Assembly (NCBI RefSeq): GCF_002797755.1
Contig: NZ_PGFI01000011.1
Location: forward strand, 1,240,001 to 1,304,000
Source of the DNA: Brevirhabdus pacifica
GTDB lineage: Bacteria; Pseudomonadota; Alphaproteobacteria; Rhodobacterales; Rhodobacteraceae
Reading direction: 5' to 3'
Length of the DNA: 64,000 nucleotides
Below the pieces are notes generated by a model. It was not told the DNA's origin. It searched no databases and worked only from the letters and a program-made list of their open reading frames with translations. A program made the translations under genes and the position numbers. How positions within the stretch are numbered: the stretch's first letter is position 1; the number at the start of each line of letters is the position of its first letter. Shown here one piece after another: positions 40,321 to 49,722 of the stretch.

Positions 40321-40336
40321 ACACTACATGTAGTGG
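40321..40336. promoter_or_regulatory. Palindrome resembling a single NrdR box
   Basis: ACACTACATGTAGTGG holds the perfect 14-base palindrome CACTACATGTAGTG and follows the NrdR box pattern (ACAC-wATATw-GTGT) with two central changes. It is 563 bases before nrdJ and has no clear partner box at 31 bases. Confidence 0.35.
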
Positions 40337-40474
40337 GTGCACGCTAATTGGGCGCAGTTGGGACGCATCTTGTAGCATCGGCGCATCACCGGCCATTACC
40401 GGGCGGGGCGTGGGCGAAAAAAAATCCAGCCACTCCGACAGCGCGATCCGCCCGATCCGCCCGAGTGAGTCGCG

Positions 40475-40483
40475 TGTGGATAA
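40475..40483 (-). promoter_or_regulatory. Consensus DnaA box
   Basis: TGTGGATAA is the exact complement of TTATCCACA, the strong DnaA-binding consensus. A second partial box (TTATCCTTT) lies 30 bases away. DnaA is known to regulate ribonucleotide reductase genes in other bacteria; here the target would be nrdJ. Confidence 0.4.
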
Positions 40484-40669
40484 GACGGTGCAGAATGCGG
40501 GGACGGAATTGTTATCCTTTTGTGCCGTTGGTCTTTCGCCGCGGACAGTCCTGCACCGTCCCGTGTGCATGATCCGGCGCACGCCGGGGCAGGGGCACAG
40601 CCCCCGGCTTTCGCCAAGAGTTTTTTGGCCCCCACCATGGAAAAAATTTCGTTGACCCGAGGCCGATGA

Positions 40670-40716
40670 TCGGGCCAATTTGTGTGCGTCGAAAGAGGCG
40701 CCACCATATCTAGTGG
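40670..40716. promoter_or_regulatory. Candidate tandem NrdR operator of nrdJ
   Basis: A weaker 16-base box (40670-40685, ending AATTTGTGT) and a good palindrome CCACCATATCTAGTGG (40701-40716) are 31 bases apart centre to centre, the three-turn spacing of paired NrdR boxes. A possible -35 TTGACC at 40652-40657 would place the -10 within the first box, consistent with repression. Confidence 0.5.
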
Positions 40717-40898
40717 CTTCCGGCGGCGAAAACCGAGAACCGGCCACCAGGCCGCCACACCCCGGGCCACCGGGGCACCCCCCGATGCCATTCGGGAGGC
40801 AAGGAGTTCTCGTTCTTTCGCCAGGGCCGCTTTCGCACCGACATTCGGGACAGGGTGTCGAGAAGAAACGTTGGAAATCCGCTGTTGACGGGGCAGAC

Positions 40899-43800
40899 AT
40901 GAAAATTGACAGAAATCTCACCAAAGCCGGACAGGACGCCTATTCGGCACTGGAGTTCACCTTCACGTCTTCCGAGATCCGCAACCCGGATGGCACGGTC
41001 GTCTTCCGCCTGGACAAGGTCGAGGTTCCTGTCGGCTACAGCCAGGTCGCCTCGGACGTGCTGGCGCAGAAGTATTTCCGCAAGGCCGGTGTCGCCGCCC
41101 GCCTGAAGAAGGTCCGTGAGAAGGACGTCCCCGAGTTCCTGTGGCGCAGCGTCCCCGATGAGGATGCGCTGGCCAAGCTGCCCGAGGCCGAGCGCTTCGG
41201 CGGCGAAACTTCGGCCCGTCAGGTCTTCGACCGTCTTGCCGGCGCATGGACCTACTGGGGCTGGAAGGGCGGCTATTTCACCACCGAGGAAGACGCACGC
41301 AGCTATTTCGACGAGATGCGCGTCATTCTGGCCCGCCAGATGGGCGCGCCCAACAGCCCCCAGTGGTTCAACACCGGCCTGCACTGGGCCTATGGCATCG
41401 ACGGCCCCGGTCAGGGCCACTTCTATGTGGATTACAAGACAGGCAAGCTGACCAGTTCGAAGTCAGCCTACGAGCACCCGCAGCCTCACGCATGCTTCAT
41501 CCAGTCCGTGTCCGACGATCTTGTCAAAGATGGCGGCATCATGGACTTGTGGGTGCGTGAGGCGCGGCTTTTCAAATACGGCTCGGGCACCGGCACCAAC
41601 TTCTCGTCCCTGCGTGCCGAGGGCGAGAAACTGTCGGGTGGCGGCCAGTCCAGCGGCCTGATGGGCTTTCTGAAGATCGGCGACCGCGCTGCCGGCGCCA
41701 TCAAGTCGGGCGGCACCACCCGCCGCGCCGCCAAGATGGTGATCTGCGACGCCGATCACCCCGATATCGAGCAATTCATCAACTGGAAGGTGCTGGAAGA
41801 GCAGAAGGTCGCCTCGATCGTCGCAGGCTCCAAGATGCACGAGCAGCACCTGAACGAGATCTTCACCGCCATCCGCGGCTGGGACGGCACCATCGAGGAT
41901 GCCACCGACCCCAAGACCAACGAGGCGCTGAAGACCGCCATTCGCGGCGCCAAGAAACTGGCGATCCCCGAGACCTACATCAACCGCGTGCTGCAATACG
42001 CCCGCCAGGGTTACACCTCGATCGAGTTTCCCACCTATGACACGGACTGGGATTCCGAAGCCTACAACTCGGTCTCGGGCCAGAACTCCAACAACTCGGT
42101 CCGCGTCACCGACGCCTTCCTGCGCGCCGTCAAGGCCGACGGCGACTGGGACCTGATCAACCGCACCGACGGCGAGGTCGCCCGCACCATCAAGGCGCGC
42201 GAGCTGTGGGAACAGATCGGCCACGCCGCATGGGCCTGCGCCGATCCGGGAATCCAGTATCACGACACGGTCAATTCCTGGCACACCTGTCCCGAAGACG
42301 GGGCGATCCGCGGCTCGAACCCCTGCTCGGAATACATGTTCCTGGACGACACGGCCTGCAACCTGGCCTCGATGAACCTGCTGACCTTCTATGATGGCCA
42401 GAACTTCGACGTCGACAGCTACATCCACGCCTCGCGGCTCTGGACCGTCACGCTGGAGATCAGCGTGATGATGGCGCAGTTCCCCTCGAAAGAGATCGCG
42501 CAGCGCAGCTTTGATTTCCGCACGCTGGGCCTTGGCTATGCCAACATCGGCGGGCTGCTGATGAACATGGGCTACGGCTATGACAGCGACGAGGGTCGGG
42601 CCATCGGCGGCGCGCTCTCGGCGATCATGACCGGCACCAGCTATGCCACCTCGGCCGAGATCGCGGCCGAGCTGGGCACGTTTGCCGGCTACGAGCGTAA
42701 CGCGCAGCACATGCTGCGGGTGATCCGCAACCACCGCAACGCGGCCCTCGGCAACGCCGACGGCTACGAGGATCTGGCCGTCAAGCCGGTCCCGCTGGAT
42801 CACGCCCGCTGCCCGGACCGCCGCCTGCTCGAGGCCGCCGTCTCGGCCTGGGACGAGGCGCTGAGCCTTGGCGAGGCCCACGGCTATCGCAACGCCCAGA
42901 CCACCGTGATCGCCCCCACCGGCACCATCGGTCTGGTGATGGATTGCGACACCACCGGGATCGAGCCCGATTTCGCCCTGGTGAAGTTCAAGAAGCTGGC
43001 CGGCGGCGGGTACTTCAAGATCATCAACCAGTCGGTGCCCGGTGCGCTCGAAAAGCTGGGCTACCCCTCGGCCCAGATCGAAGAGATCGTCGGCCACGCC
43101 GTCGGTCACGGCACCATCGGCAACGCCCCGGCCATCAACCACACCACCCTGCTGGGTCACGGCTTCAGCCAGGTCGAGATCGACAAGATCGAGGCGGCTC
43201 TGCCTTCGGCCTTCGACATCCGTTTTGTCTTCAACCAGTGGACCCTGGGCGAGGCTTTCTGCAAGGAAACCCTTGGTATTCCTGATGAAAAGCTGAACGA
43301 TCCGTCCTTCGACCTGCTGCGCCATCTGGGCTTCACCCGCGCCCAGATCGATGCCGCCAACGACCATGTCTGCGGCACCATGACCCTTGAGGGCGCGCCG
43401 CACCTCAAGGACGAGCATCTCAGCATCTTCGATTGCGCCAACCCCTGCGGCAAGACCGGCAAGCGCTATCTCAGCGTCGACAGCCACATCCACATGATGG
43501 CCGCCGCGCAAAGCTTCATCTCGGGTGCGATCTCGAAGACGATCAACATGCCCAACGACGCCACGATCGAGGATTGTCAGGCCGCCTACGAGCTGTCGTG
43601 GTCCCTTGGCGTCAAGGCCAACGCGCTTTACCGCGACGGCTCCAAGCTCAGCCAGCCGCTGGCGGCGTCGTTGGTCGAGGATGACGACGAGGCCCAGGAG
43701 GTGCTGGAAAGCGGCTCAATCCCCGAAAAGGCTCAGGTCCTGGCCGAGAAGATCGTCGAGAAGATCATCTACAAGGAAGTCATCCGCACCGAGCGCGAGA

Positions 43801-44597
43801 AGATGCCCGAGCGGCGGCGCGGCTATACCCAGAAGGCCATTGTCGGCGGTCACAAGGTCTACCTGCGCACCGGCGAATACCACGACGGCAAGCTGGGCGA
43901 GATCTTCATCGACATGCACAAGGAAGGTGCGGGCTTCCGCGCCATGATGAACAACTTCGCCATCGCCGTCTCGGTGGGCCTGCAATACGGCGTGCCGCTG
44001 GAGGAGTTCGTCGACGCCTTCACCTTCACCAAGTTCGAGCCCGCCGGCATGGTCCAGGGCAACGAGACCATCAAGAACGCGACCTCGATCCTGGATTACA
44101 TCTTCCGCGAGCTGGCCGTCAGCTATCTGGACCGCACGGATCTGGCCCATGTCCAGCCCGCCGGCGCCAGCTTCGACGACATCGGCGGTGGCCAGGACGA
44201 CCGCAACGTGGCCGACGTGCCCGACAGCCGCGGCTCCTCGCCCCTGGAGGTGCTGAAACAGGTGGCCTCGACCGGTTATCTGCGCAACCGGGTGCCCCAG
44301 GAACTCGTGGTGCTCCAGGGCGGCGCCGGCGGCTTCCGCACCGCAGCCTCCGCCGTCTCGGCGGCCGAGGTTGACACCGTGGCCGCGCTCCAGACGCTGG
44401 TCCCGGAAACCGCGCGCCAGGCCGCGGGCGGCAGCACCGCCGTCGCCTCGGGCAGCGTCTCGATGGACGCACGCACCAAGGCCAAGATGCAGGGCTACGA
44501 AGGCGATCCCTGCGGTGAATGCGGCAACTACACGCTGGTGCGCAACGGCACCTGCATGAAGTGCAACACCTGCGGCGGCACCTCGGGCTGCAGCTGA
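40899..44597 (+). CDS. nrdJ: Vitamin B12-dependent (class II) ribonucleotide reductase
   Basis: NrdJ makes deoxyribonucleotides using adenosylcobalamin, without oxygen. The 1232-residue protein has the barrel with [20 protein letters not shown], the [20 protein letters not shown] active-site loop (about residue 475) and the C-terminal zinc-finger-like [20 protein letters not shown] region that carries the redox cysteines. I chose the ATG at 40899 ([12 protein letters not shown]); in-frame codons to 40680 would translate through the candidate operator. A strong terminator follows at 44738. No class I or III reductase is in the window. Confidence 0.96.
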   Translation: MKIDRNLTKAGQDAYSALEFTFTSSEIRNPDGTVVFRLDKVEVPVGYSQVASDVLAQKYFRKAGVAARLKKVREKDVPEFLWRSVPDEDALAKLPEAERFGGETSARQVFDRLAGAWTYWGWKGGYFTTEEDARSYFDEMRVILARQMGAPNSPQWFNTGLHWAYGIDGPGQGHFYVDYKTGKLTSSKSAYEHPQPHACFIQSVSDDLVKDGGIMDLWVREARLFKYGSGTGTNFSSLRAEGEKLSGGGQSSGLMGFLKIGDRAAGAIKSGGTTRRAAKMVICDADHPDIEQFINWKVLEEQKVASIVAGSKMHEQHLNEIFTAIRGWDGTIEDATDPKTNEALKTAIRGAKKLAIPETYINRVLQYARQGYTSIEFPTYDTDWDSEAYNSVSGQNSNNSVRVTDAFLRAVKADGDWDLINRTDGEVARTIKARELWEQIGHAAWACADPGIQYHDTVNSWHTCPEDGAIRGSNPCSEYMFLDDTACNLASMNLLTFYDGQNFDVDSYIHASRLWTVTLEISVMMAQFPSKEIAQRSFDFRTLGLGYANIGGLLMNMGYGYDSDEGRAIGGALSAIMTGTSYATSAEIAAELGTFAGYERNAQHMLRVIRNHRNAALGNADGYEDLAVKPVPLDHARCPDRRLLEAAVSAWDEALSLGEAHGYRNAQTTVIAPTGTIGLVMDCDTTGIEPDFALVKFKKLAGGGYFKIINQSVPGALEKLGYPSAQIEEIVGHAVGHGTIGNAPAINHTTLLGHGFSQVEIDKIEAALPSAFDIRFVFNQWTLGEAFCKETLGIPDEKLNDPSFDLLRHLGFTRAQIDAANDHVCGTMTLEGAPHLKDEHLSIFDCANPCGKTGKRYLSVDSHIHMMAAAQSFISGAISKTINMPNDATIEDCQAAYELSWSLGVKANALYRDGSKLSQPLAASLVEDDDEAQEVLESGSIPEKAQVLAEKIVEKIIYKEVIRTEREKMPERRRGYTQKAIVGGHKVYLRTGEYHDGKLGEIFIDMHKEGAGFRAMMNNFAIAVSVGLQYGVPLEEFVDAFTFTKFEPAGMVQGNETIKNATSILDYIFRELAVSYLDRTDLAHVQPAGASFDDIGGGQDDRNVADVPDSRGSSPLEVLKQVASTGYLRNRVPQELVVLQGGAGGFRTAASAVSAAEVDTVAALQTLVPETARQAAGGSTAVASGSVSMDARTKAKMQGYEGDPCGECGNYTLVRNGTCMKCNTCGGTSGCS

Positions 44598-44737
44598 GCG
44601 AAGGGCAGGGCGGGCACGAACGCCCGCCCGACGCCCATGACAAGTTCCGGGGCGGGTGCGCTCGCCCTCGACGCCGGTCAGGCCACAGGCAGAAATGATA
44701 CCGGGCGGTACCAATGATGAGCCTGACCTGCGAAACT

Positions 44738-44762
44738 GGGGCGCCCGACGGGCGCCCCTTTC
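44738..44762 (+). terminator. Intrinsic terminator after nrdJ
   Basis: GGGGCGCCC, a three-base loop and GGGCGCCCC followed by TTTCT. It lies between nrdJ and the sulfotransferase start and supports the later start of that gene. Confidence 0.75.
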
Positions 44763-44794
44763 TCGTCCAGCAAGAAGGCAGGCCCGGCCCCGCC

Positions 44795-45508
44795 ATGAAA
44801 CCCGCGCTCTACATCTGCTTTGGAATGGCCAAGTCGGGCTCGACCCTGGCGTTCGAGCTGACGTCGGCCATCCTCCAGGCCGGCGGCGTGCCCCAGCCGC
44901 GCCTGGGCGACGGCGCCGTAGCCCCCGGCGCGCGGATCAACTTCCGCCAGGCGATCACCAACGCCCACCTGCGCCAGATGCTGCATGAGGCCGACCTGCT
45001 GGGCGCGCGCCCCCTCGCCATCAAGACCCACGGCGGCGTCTGGGGCGACATGGAGCGGGCCGCGCGCGACGGGCGGATCACCGGTCAGGTCGTGGTCCGC
45101 GATCCCCGCGACATCGCCTGTTCCATGCTGGATGCGGGGCGTGAGGGGCGGGCCTGGGGCATGCGCGACGGCGTGCCCATCACCAGCTACGAACAGGCCA
45201 TGGCCCATGTGCGCGGCCAGCTTGCCCATGTCGCGAACTGGCGCCGGATCCTGCCCGATGCCCCGGTGATCGGATATGAGGATCTGGCCTTCCGCACCCG
45301 CGACAGCGCCGCCCTCATCGCGCGGCAACTGGGTTTTGATGTCGACCTCGACGCCGCGATCGCCCTTGCGACCAGCCGCTTCACCCAGTTCAACAAGGGC
45401 ATCGCCCATCGCTGGCGGCACGAGATGCCCGCCGAAGACGCCGCCCGCTACGCCGAGGAGTTCGCCGATTTCATCCGCGAACACGACCTCGCCCCCCCGA
45501 ACGCCTGA
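44795..45508 (+). CDS. Sulfotransferase family protein
   Basis: A 237-residue protein with the PAPS-binding loop near the N-terminus (CFGMAKSGSTLAF, residues 8-20, equivalent to PKSGTT) and the 3'-phosphate motif VVRDPRDIACSML (about residues 98-110). It should transfer sulfate from PAPS to an unknown acceptor, possibly a lipid, sugar or small molecule. There is no signal peptide. The ATG at 44795 starts directly before the first strand; an ATG at 44714 would translate through the nrdJ terminator and was rejected. It is convergent with ilvH. Confidence 0.78.
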   Translation: MKPALYICFGMAKSGSTLAFELTSAILQAGGVPQPRLGDGAVAPGARINFRQAITNAHLRQMLHEADLLGARPLAIKTHGGVWGDMERAARDGRITGQVVVRDPRDIACSMLDAGREGRAWGMRDGVPITSYEQAMAHVRGQLAHVANWRRILPDAPVIGYEDLAFRTRDSAALIARQLGFDVDLDAAIALATSRFTQFNKGIAHRWRHEMPAEDAARYAEEFADFIREHDLAPPNA

Positions 45509-45528
45509 CAGGCGCGGGCTCCCCCAGT

Positions 45529-45560
45529 TTCATTGTCGCGAAAATATCCCCGCCGGAGGC
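45529..45560 (+). repeat. Dispersed intergenic repeat, copy 4
   Basis: Core GTCGCGAAAATATCCCCGCC plus GGAGGC, between the convergent sulfotransferase and ilvH genes. Confidence 0.8.
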
Positions 45561-45648
45561 TCCGACCGCCCCCAAACCGTGCCCCCCGCGGCAAAGAAAA
45601 TCCCGGGTGCCCACAAGCGCCCGGACCTCCTCCGCCCCGAAATAGAAA

Positions 45649-46272
45649 TCAGGCGTTGGCGCCGCCCGTTACGTCGGCCGTCACCTTGTCCGAGGCGACG
45701 CCCAGCGATCCGCTGCCGCCGCGCGACAGGGCCGCGACGCCGGTGCGCGCCACTTCCTCAAGACCCAGCGGCCGCATCAGCTCGGCGAAGGCGTCGATCT
45801 TCTCGGGCGGGCCGGTGATCTCGAAGACGAAGGATTCAAGCGTGCTGTCGACCACATTGGCGCGGAAAATGTCGGCCAGGCGCAGGGCCTCGACCCGCTT
45901 CTCGCCTTCGCCCACCACTTTCAGCAGCGCCAGCTCGCGCTCGACCGAGGGGCCCTCGACCGTCAGGTCGTGGACCTCGTAGACCGGTACCATGCGCGAC
46001 AGCTGCGACTTGATCTGCTCGATCACCTGGGGGGTGCCGGTGGTCACCACCGTGATGCGCGAGCGGTGGCCCTGGTGGTCGATCTCGGCCACGGTCAGGC
46101 TGTCTATGTTGTAGCCGCGTCCCGAAAAAAGGCCGATGACGCGGGCCAGCACCCCGGCCTCGTTGTCGACGATCACGGCAAGCGTGTGGGTCTCCTGGGT
46201 GTCGGCGTAGTTCGAGCGCAGGTCATAGGCCGAATGCTTCGACGTGCCCTTCTTGATCTTCAGTGGGGACAT
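45649..46272 (-). CDS. ilvH: Acetolactate synthase small (regulatory) subunit
   Basis: IlvH activates the catalytic subunit and gives it valine feedback inhibition. The 207-residue protein has the N-terminal ACT domain (HTLAVIVDNEAGVLARVIGL, about residues 29-48, and GYNIDSLTVAE) and the C-terminal ACT-like domain. It carries a 25-residue N-terminal extension and a Ser/Gly/Ala-rich tail beyond the usual length. ilvB lies 79 bases upstream on the same strand. Confidence 0.94.
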   Translation of the reverse strand: MSPLKIKKGTSKHSAYDLRSNYADTQETHTLAVIVDNEAGVLARVIGLFSGRGYNIDSLTVAEIDHQGHRSRITVVTTGTPQVIEQIKSQLSRMVPVYEVHDLTVEGPSVERELALLKVVGEGEKRVEALRLADIFRANVVDSTLESFVFEITGPPEKIDAFAELMRPLGLEEVARTGVAALSRGGSGSLGVASDKVTADVTGGANA

Positions 46273-46351
46273 GAGGGGTGGGCCCTTCTGTGGTCTGTCA
46301 TCATCAGTCGCCCGGGGGGCGGCAATCGCGGGAAAAGGGAAGGGGGCCGGA

Positions 46352-48109
46352 TCAGACCAGCACCGCCCCCTTGGAGCCGATGGCGTCCTTGGTCGAGGCA
46401 TTGCCAAGCAGCATCTCGTTGTGGGGCGCCCCCGAGGGGATCATCGGGAAGCAATTTTCGTGCTTTTCGACCAGACAGTCGAAGATCACCGGCCCGTCAT
46501 GGTCCAGCATCTCGCGGATGGCGTCATCAAGATCCGCCGGATCGCTGACGGTGAGGCCCTTGATGCCGAAGCTTTCGGCCAGCTTGACGAAATCGGGTAG
46601 CGATTCGGACCAGCTGTGGGAATAGCGCTCGCCATGCAGCAGCTCCTGCCACTGGCGAACCATACCCAGCCGTTCGTTGTTCAGGATGAACTGTTTCACC
46701 GGCAGGCGATACTGGGCGACGGTGCCCATCTCCTGCATGTTCATCAGCCAGCTCGCCTCACCGGCGACATTGATGACCAGCGCGTCGGGGTGCGCCATCT
46801 GCACGCCGACCGAAGCGGGAAAGCCATAGCCCATGGTGCCCAGCCCGCCCGAGGTCATCCAGCGGTTCGGCTCGTTGAAGTGCAGGTACTGGGCGGCCCA
46901 CATCTGGTGCTGGCCGACCTCGGTGGTGATGTAGCGCTTGGGATGGTCGCGGGTCAGCGCCTCCAGCCGCTCGACGGCGTGCTGCGGCTTGATCGTCTCC
47001 TTGGAGGGGGCGTAATCGAGGCAGCGCGTCTTCTTCCATTCCGAGATCTGCGACCACCAGCGGGCGATGCCCTCTTCGTTGGTCTTTGCGCCGCGTTCCT
47101 TCCAGACCTCCAGCAGGTCGCCCAGGACCGAAGCCACGTCGCCGATGATCGGCACGTCAACATGGATCACCTTGTTGATGGACGACGGATCGATGTCGAT
47201 ATGGGCCTTCTTGGAATTGGGCGAGAAGGCGTCGACCCGGCCGGTGATGCGGTCGTCGAAGCGGGCGCCGACGCAGATCATCAGGTCACAGCCGTGCATG
47301 GCCATGTTGGCCTCGTAAAGCCCGTGCATCCCCAGCATGCCCAGCCAGTTGTCGCCCGAGGCCGGGTAGGCGCCCAGGCCCATCAGGGTCGAGGTGACGG
47401 GGAAGTTGGTGGCGCCGGCCAGCTCGCGCAGAAGGCGCGTCGCCTCGTCGCCCGAGTTGATGACGCCGCCACCGGTATAGAGGATCGGACGCTCGGCGGT
47501 CTCCATCATCCGGGCCAGCTCGGCGATGGCCGTGGCGTCGCCCTTGGTGCGCGGCTGGTAGTGACCCACCGGCGCCTTCTCGGGCGAGGTGTAGCGCGCC
47601 GAGGCGAACTGCACGTCCTTGGGGATATCGACCAGCACCGGACCGGGGCGGCCCTTGGTGGCGACGTGGAAGGCCTGGTGGATCACGCCGGGCAGCTTCT
47701 CGGTCTCCTTGACCAGCCAGTTGTGCTTGGTGCAGGGGCGGGTGATGCCGACGGTGTCGGCCTCCTGGAAGGCATCGTTGCCGATCATGAAGGTGGGGAC
47801 CTGGCCCGTCAGCACGACGATCGGGATGGAATCCATCAGCGCGTCGGTCAGGCCGGTGACGGCGTTGGTCGCACCGGGGCCGGAAGTGACCAGCGCCACG
47901 CCCGGCTTGCCGGTCGAGCGGGCGTAGCCCTCGGCGGCGTGGACGGCGGCCTGTTCGTGGCGCACCAGGACGTGACGGATGTCGTTTTGCTGGAAGATCT
48001 CGTCATAGATCGGCAGCACGGCGCCGCCAGGATATCCGAAGATCGTGTCGACCCCCTGATCCTTGAGCGCCTTAACCACCATCTGGGCACCGGTCATCTG
48101 ACGTGACAT
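46352..48109 (-). CDS. ilvB: Acetolactate synthase large (catalytic) subunit
   Basis: The 585-residue thiamine-pyrophosphate enzyme makes acetolactate or acetohydroxybutyrate for valine, leucine and isoleucine. The catalytic Glu is in VLVRHEQAAVHAAEGYAR (about residues 47-64), FAD-binding segments follow, and the TPP motif reads AGEASWLMNMQ ... LNNERLG, with Glu in place of the more usual Asp after G. The start at 48109 (MSRQMTGAQMVV) is the family start. A 240-base leader with a small open frame lies upstream. Confidence 0.95.
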   Translation of the reverse strand: MSRQMTGAQMVVKALKDQGVDTIFGYPGGAVLPIYDEIFQQNDIRHVLVRHEQAAVHAAEGYARSTGKPGVALVTSGPGATNAVTGLTDALMDSIPIVVLTGQVPTFMIGNDAFQEADTVGITRPCTKHNWLVKETEKLPGVIHQAFHVATKGRPGPVLVDIPKDVQFASARYTSPEKAPVGHYQPRTKGDATAIAELARMMETAERPILYTGGGVINSGDEATRLLRELAGATNFPVTSTLMGLGAYPASGDNWLGMLGMHGLYEANMAMHGCDLMICVGARFDDRITGRVDAFSPNSKKAHIDIDPSSINKVIHVDVPIIGDVASVLGDLLEVWKERGAKTNEEGIARWWSQISEWKKTRCLDYAPSKETIKPQHAVERLEALTRDHPKRYITTEVGQHQMWAAQYLHFNEPNRWMTSGGLGTMGYGFPASVGVQMAHPDALVINVAGEASWLMNMQEMGTVAQYRLPVKQFILNNERLGMVRQWQELLHGERYSHSWSESLPDFVKLAESFGIKGLTVSDPADLDDAIREMLDHDGPVIFDCLVEKHENCFPMIPSGAPHNEMLLGNASTKDAIGSKGAVLV

Positions 48110-48205
48110 CGCCTATGCATCCTTCTCTACGTTCCGTGGTCGCCGCCCCGGGATCGGACGCCCTTTCGGGACGATGCCTGATCCGGTGGCGCGGACCCGG
48201 TTTCA

Positions 48206-48349
48206 TTACCGGGAACCGCACAGCGCCGCCACACCCAATGCACCCGCCGGGCGGGTGCCGTGCCGGCGGACCTTATGGCCGTGAAAAAGGGGGGTCAACC
48301 GATATGCGGGCATAAAATGTCGCGTTGTGGCGGTTATTTTTCCATTCAT
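48206..48349 (-). CDS. Small open frame in the ilvB leader (possible leader peptide)
   Basis: The ATG at 48349 is preceded by GGAGG at 7 bases. It encodes 47 residues, MNGKITATTRHF to ALGVAALCGSR, and ends in a hairpin (CCCGGT-N6-ACCGGG) that contains the stop codon. It begins 240 bases before ilvB. A leader peptide controlling branched-chain synthesis would be expected to hold runs of Ile, Leu or Val; only a mild LGVAAL cluster is present, and no T-tract follows, so attenuation is only a possibility. Confidence 0.3.
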   Translation of the reverse strand: MNGKITATTRHFMPAYRLTPLFHGHKVRRHGTRPAGALGVAALCGSR

Positions 48350-48362
48350 TTCGCGACCTCCG

Positions 48363-48376
48363 TGTTTCGGGAAACA
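48363..48376. promoter_or_regulatory. Inverted repeat TGTTTC-N2-GAAACA before the ilvB leader
   Basis: A perfect 6+6 inverted repeat overlapping the region just upstream of the small frame's ribosome binding site. It could be an operator or a short RNA hairpin. Confidence 0.3.
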
Positions 48377-48543
48377 ATTCTCGGCACCCCGGGGCTATGG
48401 GCAGGCGTGCCGACCCATGGGATGGCCCGGACCCACCCCGGGCGTCGGGCGAAAGCGCCGCACCGGGCGGATGGAATTGCGACCGCACAGGACGGTGATA
48501 AAAAAACGCAGAAAAACGGTTTGCACGGCTAACGGTGATGGTT

Positions 48544-48557
48544 AGTGTATCTACACT
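48544..48557. promoter_or_regulatory. Inverted repeat AGTGTA-N2-TACACT before the TRAP operon
   Basis: A perfect 6+6 inverted repeat 64 bases before the substrate-binding protein gene. A possible -35 (TTGCAC, 48521-48526) lies just upstream, so a protein bound here would overlap a promoter. GntR-type regulators use sites of this form, but none is encoded nearby. Confidence 0.4.
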
Positions 48558-48620
48558 TTCGATAAACCGCCTTTGCGCGGGTTGAAAAGAACACCAACAA
48601 ATCCAACGGGAGGAGACGAA

Positions 48621-49700
48621 ATGAATCGTCGTTCATTTCTGAGAACATCGGCCTTGGGCGGGACCGCCGCAGCCACCGGACTGGCCGCGCCGGCCTATGC
48701 GCAGGGCAAGCGCACGCTGACCCTCGTGACCACCTGGGGCCGCGGCCTTGCCGGTGTGCACGACAGCGCCCAGCGTGTCGCCGACTCGATCACCGCGATG
48801 ACCGATGGCGAACTGACCGTTGACCTCAAGGCCGCCGGTGAACTCGTCGGCGCCTTCGAGGTGTTCGACGCCGTGACCGCCGGCCAGGCCGACATGTACC
48901 ATGGCGCCGACTACTACTTCGTTGGCCAGCACCCGGGCTATGCCTTCTTCACCGCCGTGCCTTTCGGCATGACGGCGCAGGAACTGGTCAACTGGTACTA
49001 CCACGACGGCGGCCACGAGCTGCACGACGAGCTGGGCCAGATCTTCGGCCTGAAATCCTTCCTCGCCGGCAACACCGGCGCCCAAGCCGGCGGTTGGTTC
49101 CGCAACGAGATCAAGGGCCCCGAGGATTTCAACGGCCTCAAGTTCCGCATGCCCGGCCTTGGCGGCAAGGCCCTCGGCAAGCTGGGCGCATCGGTGCAGA
49201 ACCTGCCCGGCGCCGAGGTTTACCAGTCGCTCTCCTCGGGTGCGATCGACGGGACCGAGTGGATCGGCCCCTGGGCCGACGAGAAGGCCGGCTTCCAGGA
49301 GATCACCAAGATCTACTACACCGCCGGTTTCCACGAGCCGGGTGCAGGCCTGTCGCTGGCCATGAACCGCGAGGTCTTCGACTCGCTGAGCCCCGCCCAC
49401 CAGAAGATCGTCGAGATCGCCTCGGGCGAGTCGCACCAGTGGAACCTGTCGCAATTCCTCACCAACAACGGTGCGGCGCTTCAGCGTCTTCAGTCGGGTG
49501 GCGTGAAGATCATGGAATTCCCCGACAGCGTCTGGGATGCCTTCGGCAAGGCCTCGCAGGAGGTCCACGACGAGAACATGGGCGACGAGCTCTACAAGAA
49601 GATCTACGACAGCGCGATGGCGTCGATGCGGTCTTCTTCGGGGTGGCTGGTCAAGTCCGAAGGTGTATACCGGGCGCAACGCGACCGGGTCCTCGGCTGA
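48621..49700 (+). CDS. TRAP transporter substrate-binding protein (DctP/TakP family)
   Basis: A 359-residue periplasmic binding protein with a twin-arginine signal (RRSFLRTSALGG..., cut after AYA, about residue 27). The body has the DctP fold, including AIDGTEWIGPWADEKAGFQE near residue 208, which resembles binding proteins for 2-oxo acids such as TakP; the conserved Arg that binds the carboxylate lies in the GLKFRMPGLGG segment (about 172-182). GGGAGGAG precedes the ATG. It heads a three-gene TRAP operon and a large hairpin separates it from the membrane subunits. Confidence 0.93.
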   Translation: MNRRSFLRTSALGGTAAATGLAAPAYAQGKRTLTLVTTWGRGLAGVHDSAQRVADSITAMTDGELTVDLKAAGELVGAFEVFDAVTAGQADMYHGADYYFVGQHPGYAFFTAVPFGMTAQELVNWYYHDGGHELHDELGQIFGLKSFLAGNTGAQAGGWFRNEIKGPEDFNGLKFRMPGLGGKALGKLGASVQNLPGAEVYQSLSSGAIDGTEWIGPWADEKAGFQEITKIYYTAGFHEPGAGLSLAMNREVFDSLSPAHQKIVEIASGESHQWNLSQFLTNNGAALQRLQSGGVKIMEFPDSVWDAFGKASQEVHDENMGDELYKKIYDSAMASMRSSSGWLVKSEGVYRAQRDRVLG

Positions 49701-49722
49701 TCCGCGTCTGAACCGAACCGGG

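Larger units (their letters stand above)
40185..40898. other. 714-base non-coding region between tRNA-Pro and nrdJ
   Basis: No convincing gene is seen. It contains, in order, an inverted repeat TGCAAA-N6-TTTGCA (40298-40315), a 14-base perfect palindrome (40322-40335), a DnaA box (40475-40483), a 10-base-pair long-range stem (40484-40493 with 40551-40560), a GC-rich hairpin (40583-40608) with a T-run further on, a possible promoter (TTGACC at 40652) and a tandem NrdR-like site (40670-40716). The density of signals suggests complex control of nrdJ and possibly an RNA in the middle. Confidence 0.5.
48110..48620. other. 511-base region between divergent ilvB and the TRAP operon
   Basis: It holds the leader of ilvB on one side, with a 47-codon frame that has a good ribosome binding site (48206-48349) and an inverted repeat (48363-48376), and on the other side a 14-base inverted repeat (48544-48557) before the TRAP genes. 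The middle, about 48380-48520, shows nothing I can name. Confidence 0.5.

Noticed and set aside
40108-40336. Integrated element at the tRNA-Pro gene
   Set aside because: No integrase or duplicated tRNA end is visible downstream; the following region leads directly to nrdJ.
40429-40560. A cobalamin riboswitch upstream of the B12-dependent nrdJ (a GCCACT at 40429)
   Set aside because: The conserved core segments and their order are not present, and the motif lies far upstream of the likely nrdJ promoter. A covariance-model search would settle it.
44714-44794. N-terminal 27-residue extension of the sulfotransferase
   Set aside because: It would cross the nrdJ terminator hairpin, and the family fold starts at the ATG at 44795.
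48206-48262. Intrinsic terminator in the ilvB leader
   Set aside because: Hairpins are present but none is followed by a T-tract on the minus strand, so classical attenuation cannot be claimed.
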